A stretch of DNA of 17,801 nt. It comes from Anaerolineae bacterium (lineage in GTDB: Bacteria; Chloroflexota; Anaerolineae; B4-G1; SLSP01). Position numbers and translations under genes: made by a program. Shown here one piece after another: positions 15,112 to 17,801 of this stretch. How positions within the stretch are numbered: the stretch's first letter is position 1; every line of letters begins with the position of its first letter. A model generated the notes under the pieces. The model did not search any database. It saw nothing but the letters and a program-made list of their open reading frames with translations, and was not told the DNA's origin. The DNA lies in assembly GCA_018055515.1 (NCBI GenBank), contig JAGPHL010000032.1, positions 1 through 17,801 of the forward strand, written 5' to 3'.

Positions 15112-15432
15112 ATGAAAATGATAATGGCGATTGTCCCACGGGATCAGACAGATCATTTGCTGGAGTGCCTGATCGGCGCCGGGTTTCCGTCCACGTTCTT
15201 TGAGGCGCGCGGCGGGGTGCTACGCCAGGCCGAACACATCATTCTTATCGCGGTCCCTGGAGAGTGCGTGGACGCTGCGCTGACCATCATCCGCTCCAAC
15301 TGCCGTTCCCCGGTGGGAATCGAATCCGAGGAGGTGTCAGGCGTTCAGGCCCTTGGCGTGCAGATCTCTGCAGCAGAAGTGGGATGGGCAACGGTTTTCG
15401 TGTGGGACCTGGAACATCTCGAAAATTATTGA
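15112..15432 (+). CDS. PII-like protein of the cyclic-di-AMP receptor (CdAR, DUF970) family
   Basis: This is a 106-residue protein with the ferredoxin-like PII fold of the DarA/PstA family. It has a KMIMAIVPRDQTDHLLECL N-terminus, a glycine loop ARGGVLRQAE (32-41), the IIRSNC helix and a closing VGWATVFVWDLEHLE that matches the family's VGGATVFVLDVERFE pattern. Family members bind c-di-AMP as trimers and act in K+/osmotic control. The usual TGGFLRxGNTT loop is changed: F to V, and the G-N-T that contacts nucleotide becomes A-E-H (40-42), so the ligand may differ. ATG 15112 is chosen; GAAGGA lies 12 bases upstream, rather far. It sits between atpA and atpG on the same strand and is flanked by two hairpin repeats. 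A regulatory role on the ATPase is inferred. Confidence 0.82.
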   Translation: MKMIMAIVPRDQTDHLLECLIGAGFPSTFFEARGGVLRQAEHIILIAVPGECVDAALTIIRSNCRSPVGIESEEVSGVQALGVQISAAEVGWATVFVWDLEHLENY

Positions 15433-15476
15433 GATTCACGTCCTGCGGATGCGATTTCTTCAGGTGATTGTGGGTC

Positions 15477-15541
15477 GTGAGTTGTGAGCAGTAAGCCGAG
15501 GCTGCAACGACTCGCTACTCACTGAGCTCTATCTTCAGAGA
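15477..15541 (+). repeat. hairpin repeat copy 2 (after the PII-like gene)
   Basis: GTGAGTTGTGAG (15477-15488) pairs imperfectly with CTCGCTACTCAC (15511-15522), followed by TGAG and TCTATCTTC (15528-15536). Heptad periodicity is visible in the left arm (GTGGGTC, GTGAGTT, GTGAGCA). It lies in the 229-bp gap before atpG, a gap that otherwise holds no gene I can support. Confidence 0.75.
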
Positions 15542-15586
15542 CGCCATGTGCTGGCGTACACCGAGTAAGCAAAAAATGGCGACCCA

Positions 15587-15608
15587 AACGCAAATTGGAG
15601 TTTGCGTT
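15587..15608 (+). promoter_or_regulatory. hairpin in the atpG leader
   Basis: AACGCAAA (15587-15594) pairs perfectly with TTTGCGTT (15601-15608) over a 6-nt loop. It lies in an A/T-rich stretch about 50 bp before the atpG start. A smaller stem, ACGCCA/TGGCGT (15541-15557), lies just upstream. There is no U-tract, so a terminator is unlikely; mRNA processing or stability is possible. Confidence 0.35.
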
Positions 15609-15661
15609 ACACTTGCCATGCAATTGATTTTGAGATTTGCTGATTTTGGGAGGAGATCCAG

Positions 15662-16564
15662 GTGGCCGATATCGAGCAGCTTCGCGAGCGTCTGGCGAAC
15701 ATCCGCACGGTCCAGCCGATCTTGGGAGCGTTGCGGACGATCTCATTGGGCGGCTGGCAAATGGCGCTCAACCGGCGCGCGGGGTTGCAGCGCTATACCG
15801 CGCAGTTGCAGGCGCTTCTACCCTTGCTGCTCACGGAGCTGGAGCAGGGGGCTGCGGGACGGAGGCGTCGCTCTGCTGGCGTGACCATGCCTGCCGCGGC
15901 GCGACCGGTGGTAGTTCTGGCGTTGGGAACCGAGCGCGGCTTGTGTGGCCGTTTCAATCACGCCGTAGCCGATGGGGTGCTCGCCGAGCTGGAGGCGCGA
16001 CGTGAAGCCGGCGTCGAGGTCGAACTGGTGGTCTTGGGGTTGCGGCTGGCGCGGCTGCTCGCGCGTCGCGGCGTCAGGCCCGCCTACGCGGCGCCGCTTT
16101 CCACTTCCTCGCTCCCCTCATTCGCGCAGGCACGTACGCTTACACGGGATTGGCTGGAACGCTATGAGGCCTATTCTCTCGATGCGGTAGATGTAATTTT
16201 CAACGCTTACCGCAGTCTGGGCAGCTACGAAACCGTGGTGCGCCGTCTCCTTCCGCCCGAAATCACGCCCCTGACCGAGATCTCCGCAACGCCGGCGCCG
16301 GATGAGATCGTTATTGTGGAAACGGATCCGTGGTCGCTCTACGCGCGCGTGGTGGAGCAGGAGATATTGATCCGTTGTTACAGCTTTTTTTTGGAGTCTG
16401 TTACTGCAGAACACGCGTTGCGCTATCAACTGATGGAAGGCGCGACGCAAAACGCCGAGCGGCTGGTGGAAGAGTTGACGTTGGAATTGCAGGCCCTGCG
16501 CCGCCAGGCAATCACCCGCGAAATGCAGGAACTTGCCGCGAGCGCGGGCCTGCTGAAGCGTTGA
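15662..16564 (+). CDS. atpG: N-ATPase gamma subunit (central rotor shaft)
   Basis: This is a 300-residue gamma subunit. It has the long N-terminal helix (LRERLANIRTVQPILGALRT), the conserved GTERGLCGRFNHAV segment near residue 85-100, and the C-terminal helix with the MEGATQNAERLVEELTLELQALRRQAITREMQE family pattern (ATxNA, RQxxIT). The GTG start has GGGAGGAG six bases upstream. It is the last gene of the operon, as in other N-ATPases. The C-terminal tip ends SAGLLKR. It faces the aldo/keto reductase gene, with 17 bp between stops and no obvious terminator with a U-tract. Confidence 0.95.
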   Translation: MADIEQLRERLANIRTVQPILGALRTISLGGWQMALNRRAGLQRYTAQLQALLPLLLTELEQGAAGRRRRSAGVTMPAAARPVVVLALGTERGLCGRFNHAVADGVLAELEARREAGVEVELVVLGLRLARLLARRGVRPAYAAPLSTSSLPSFAQARTLTRDWLERYEAYSLDAVDVIFNAYRSLGSYETVVRRLLPPEITPLTEISATPAPDEIVIVETDPWSLYARVVEQEILIRCYSFFLESVTAEHALRYQLMEGATQNAERLVEELTLELQALRRQAITREMQELAASAGLLKR

Positions 16565-16581
16565 GGGGATGACGCCCGCGC

Positions 16582-17559
16582 TCAGGCGGGCCAGATCTTG
16601 CGTCCGCCGCCCGGCGGGACAATGCTGGCGATGCAGGCCAGCTCCTCAGCGGTCAGCGGTGGGAGCAGCCCGGCGCGTAGATTATCTTCCATCTGCGCCC
16701 TCGTCTTGATGCCGGGAATCACCGTCGAGACGGCGGGATGCGCCAGCGGGAATTGCAGCGCCAGCTGCGCGAGCGTGCGTCCCTCAGCGAGCTGGCGCAG
16801 GGCTTCCACTTTTTGCAGATCGCTGAGGAAAGTGCGATGTTCCTCTGGATTTTCGTGCCAGCGCGCGCGGAAGTCACCCTCGCCGAAGCGGGTTTCCGGC
16901 GTGAATTTGCCGGTGAGAATTCCCATCGCCAGCGCGCCGCGCACGATCACGCCGATGTCGTGCGCCTGACAGTAGGGCAGGATGTCGTTTTCGGCGGTAC
17001 GATTGAGGATGCTGTAATCCACTTGCAGCGTGGCACAGTGGCCATCGGCGGCGAAGGCCTGCAAGTATTCGAAGTCGCTGGTGCTGACGCCGTAGGCGCG
17101 CACTTTGCCGTCACGTTGCAGCCGCTGGAAGCCCTCCAGGAAGATTTCCATCGTCGGATCGCGGAAGTCAATGTGGCTCTGGATGACGTCTATGTACTCC
17201 GTGGCCAGGCGACGCAGGTTGCTCTCGACGCCGGCGATGAGTTTCTCGACGGTGGTGTAAGCGCTCTGCCGGCGCACGTCATCAAAGCCCTGCCAGCCGA
17301 TCTTGGTTGCGACGATGAACCGCTCCCGGCGTCCTCGCATGGCCTTGCCGAGCAGCATCTCGCTGTGGCCGTTGCCGTAGATGTCGGAGGTGTCGAAGAA
17401 ATTGATGCCGGCATCCAAAGCGTAATCTATCGCGTCCAACACTTGCGTGTCATCGGTAGGACCCCAGACGTCGCCGCCGGCAGCCCACAACCCCATTCCG
17501 ATCTCGCTCACCCTCATGTCGGTCTTACCCAACCGACGGTATCTCAGCCTCTCAGACAT
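16582..17559 (-). CDS. aldo/keto reductase
   Basis: This 325-residue (alpha/beta)8 oxidoreductase uses NADPH to reduce aldehydes or ketones. The catalytic tetrad is complete: D56 and Y61 (FFDTSDIYG), K86 (VATKIGW) and H129 (VIQSHIDF). The GITSDF-like ligand loop appears as YGVSTSDFEYLQ, and VIPGIKT near the C-terminus belongs to the cofactor-binding region. The ATG at 17559 has AGGAGG six bases upstream; the reading frame stays open for 22 codons further upstream, but that part is made of hairpin repeat copy 3. It belongs to the general stress or sugar-aldehyde group (YhdN/Tas-like); the substrate is not predictable. It has no evident link to the ATPase. Confidence 0.92.
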   Translation of the reverse strand: MSERLRYRRLGKTDMRVSEIGMGLWAAGGDVWGPTDDTQVLDAIDYALDAGINFFDTSDIYGNGHSEMLLGKAMRGRRERFIVATKIGWQGFDDVRRQSAYTTVEKLIAGVESNLRRLATEYIDVIQSHIDFRDPTMEIFLEGFQRLQRDGKVRAYGVSTSDFEYLQAFAADGHCATLQVDYSILNRTAENDILPYCQAHDIGVIVRGALAMGILTGKFTPETRFGEGDFRARWHENPEEHRTFLSDLQKVEALRQLAEGRTLAQLALQFPLAHPAVSTVIPGIKTRAQMEDNLRAGLLPPLTAEELACIASIVPPGGGRKIWPA

Positions 17560-17567
17560 ATTTACCT

Positions 17568-17632
17568 CCTCGGAAAATAGAGAGCCGTGAATCGTGAGAA
17601 GAGAGTCGTCACGGCCTCTGCTCACGACTCAC
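17568..17632 (-). repeat. hairpin repeat copy 3 (before the aldo/keto reductase)
   Basis: Read on the minus strand, GTGAGTCGTGAG (17632-17621) pairs with CTCACGATTCAC (17598-17587), 11 of 12 positions, and is followed by TCTATTTTC (17581-17573) and the AGGAGG ribosome-binding site. It has the same parts, in the same order relative to the next gene, as the copies at 15034 and 15477. Confidence 0.75.
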
Positions 17633-17649
17633 GCCTTACATTTTTATTC

Positions 17650-17705
17650 CCGGTGACGTCCCGCCGGGACCTGCGCCTTCCGTGATGGCTCGCTCCTGTC
17701 ACCGG
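17650..17705. other. nested inverted repeat at the end of the partial gene
   Basis: CCGGTGAC (17650-17657) and GTCACCGG (17698-17705) are perfect complements enclosing a second stem, GTCCC-GCC-GGGAC (17658-17670). The outer stem includes the stop codon of the partial minus-strand gene. No U-tract follows on the minus strand (GAATAAAAA), so it is not a classical terminator; it could be a 3' stabilising structure. Confidence 0.5.
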
Positions 17706-17801
17706 CGGGTGTACGTCCCCAGCAGCTCGGCCTGCGCCAGGATGTGCCCCTGCATCGCGCGCTCCACTTCGCGCTTGGAAGCGCCTGCTTTGAGATCGAG
17801 C
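17699..17801 (-). CDS. C-terminal fragment of an unidentified protein
   Basis: The minus-strand frame that ends with the TGA at 17701-17699 is open to the window edge and gives 33 residues (LDLKAGASKREVERAM, then QGHILAQAELLGTYTRR). Its composition looks like real coding sequence: an amphipathic helix with Ala, Glu and Leu, and a basic end. The beginning of the gene is outside the window and the family is not recognised. Confidence 0.5.
   Translation of the reverse strand, partial: LDLKAGASKREVERAMQGHILAQAELLGTYTRR

Noticed and set aside
15546..15884. Small gene between the PII-like gene and atpG
   Set aside because: It has no ribosome-binding site, runs deep into atpG out of frame and has no family resemblance.
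16574..16591. Terminator between atpG and the aldo/keto reductase gene
   Set aside because: GCCCGC/GCGGGC can pair over six bases, but the stem is short, it contains the reductase stop codon and no U-tract follows on either strand.
17560..17625. 22-residue N-terminal extension of the aldo/keto reductase
   Set aside because: It is translated from the hairpin repeat and the ribosome-binding site; ATG 17559 with AGGAGG is clearly the start.
17641..17705. Small SRP-RNA or riboswitch on the minus strand (CGGAAGGCGCAGG resembles the SRP loop)
   Set aside because: The opposite side of the loop does not match the SRP domain IV, the stem is interrupted by a coding end, and no known riboswitch core is present.

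Overview
The window is GC-rich bacterial DNA. Its main feature is an N-type (laterally mobile, F-type-like) rotary ATPase operon. The order on the + strand is atpD-atpC-atpQ-atpR-atpB-atpE-atpF-atpA-[PII-like gene]-atpG (9127-16564). The order, the presence of atpQ and atpR, the absence of a separate delta gene and a b subunit with a delta-like tail all mark it as an N-ATPase rather than the housekeeping F-ATPase. The host phylum cannot be fixed from the sequence. The multi-GAF/MEDS sensor kinase, heptanucleotide tandem repeats and general gene style would fit Chloroflexota or a similar environmental lineage, but this is a weak inference.

Layout. (1) At 147-4053 (+) a strong sigma70-like promoter, apparently driving a leaderless message, precedes two overlapping signalling genes. 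They are a cytoplasmic MEDS-PAS-GAF-GAF-HisKA_2 histidine kinase and a REC-HisKA-HATPase hybrid. (2) At 4054-4208 there are 17 exact-period heptanucleotide repeats, starting at the first base after the stop codon and ending in a 12-bp perfect hairpin, between convergent operons. (3) At 7663-4257 (-) is a MacA/MacB-type export operon: membrane-fusion protein, ABC ATPase and FtsX-type permease. Its promoter has two tandem 12-bp palindromes at and after the predicted transcription start. (4) At 8820-7810 (-) is a single mreB-like gene with its own promoter and a strong intrinsic terminator, whose U-tract runs into the -35 box of the export operon. (5) At 8979-16564 (+) is the N-ATPase operon, with a sigma70-like promoter in the 306-bp divergent gap upstream. 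(6) At 17559-16582 (-) is an aldo/keto reductase, convergent with atpG. (7) At 17801-17699 (-) is the 3' end of an unidentified gene.

The most interesting point is in the ATPase operon. Between atpA and atpG, which are normally adjacent in N-ATPase operons, sits a 106-residue PII-like protein of the cyclic-di-AMP-receptor (CdAR/DUF970) family. Its glycine-rich ligand-loop motif is altered. The gene is flanked by two related ~65-bp hairpin repeats, and a third copy precedes the aldo/keto reductase, always in the same orientation to the following gene. This suggests that a nucleotide-sensing module was inserted into, or recruited by, an ion-translocating ATPase operon.

The c subunit carries the E-S-T-x-x-Y sodium-site pattern plus a second carboxylate in helix 1. 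The enzyme may therefore move Na+ (or H+), probably as an ATP-driven pump.
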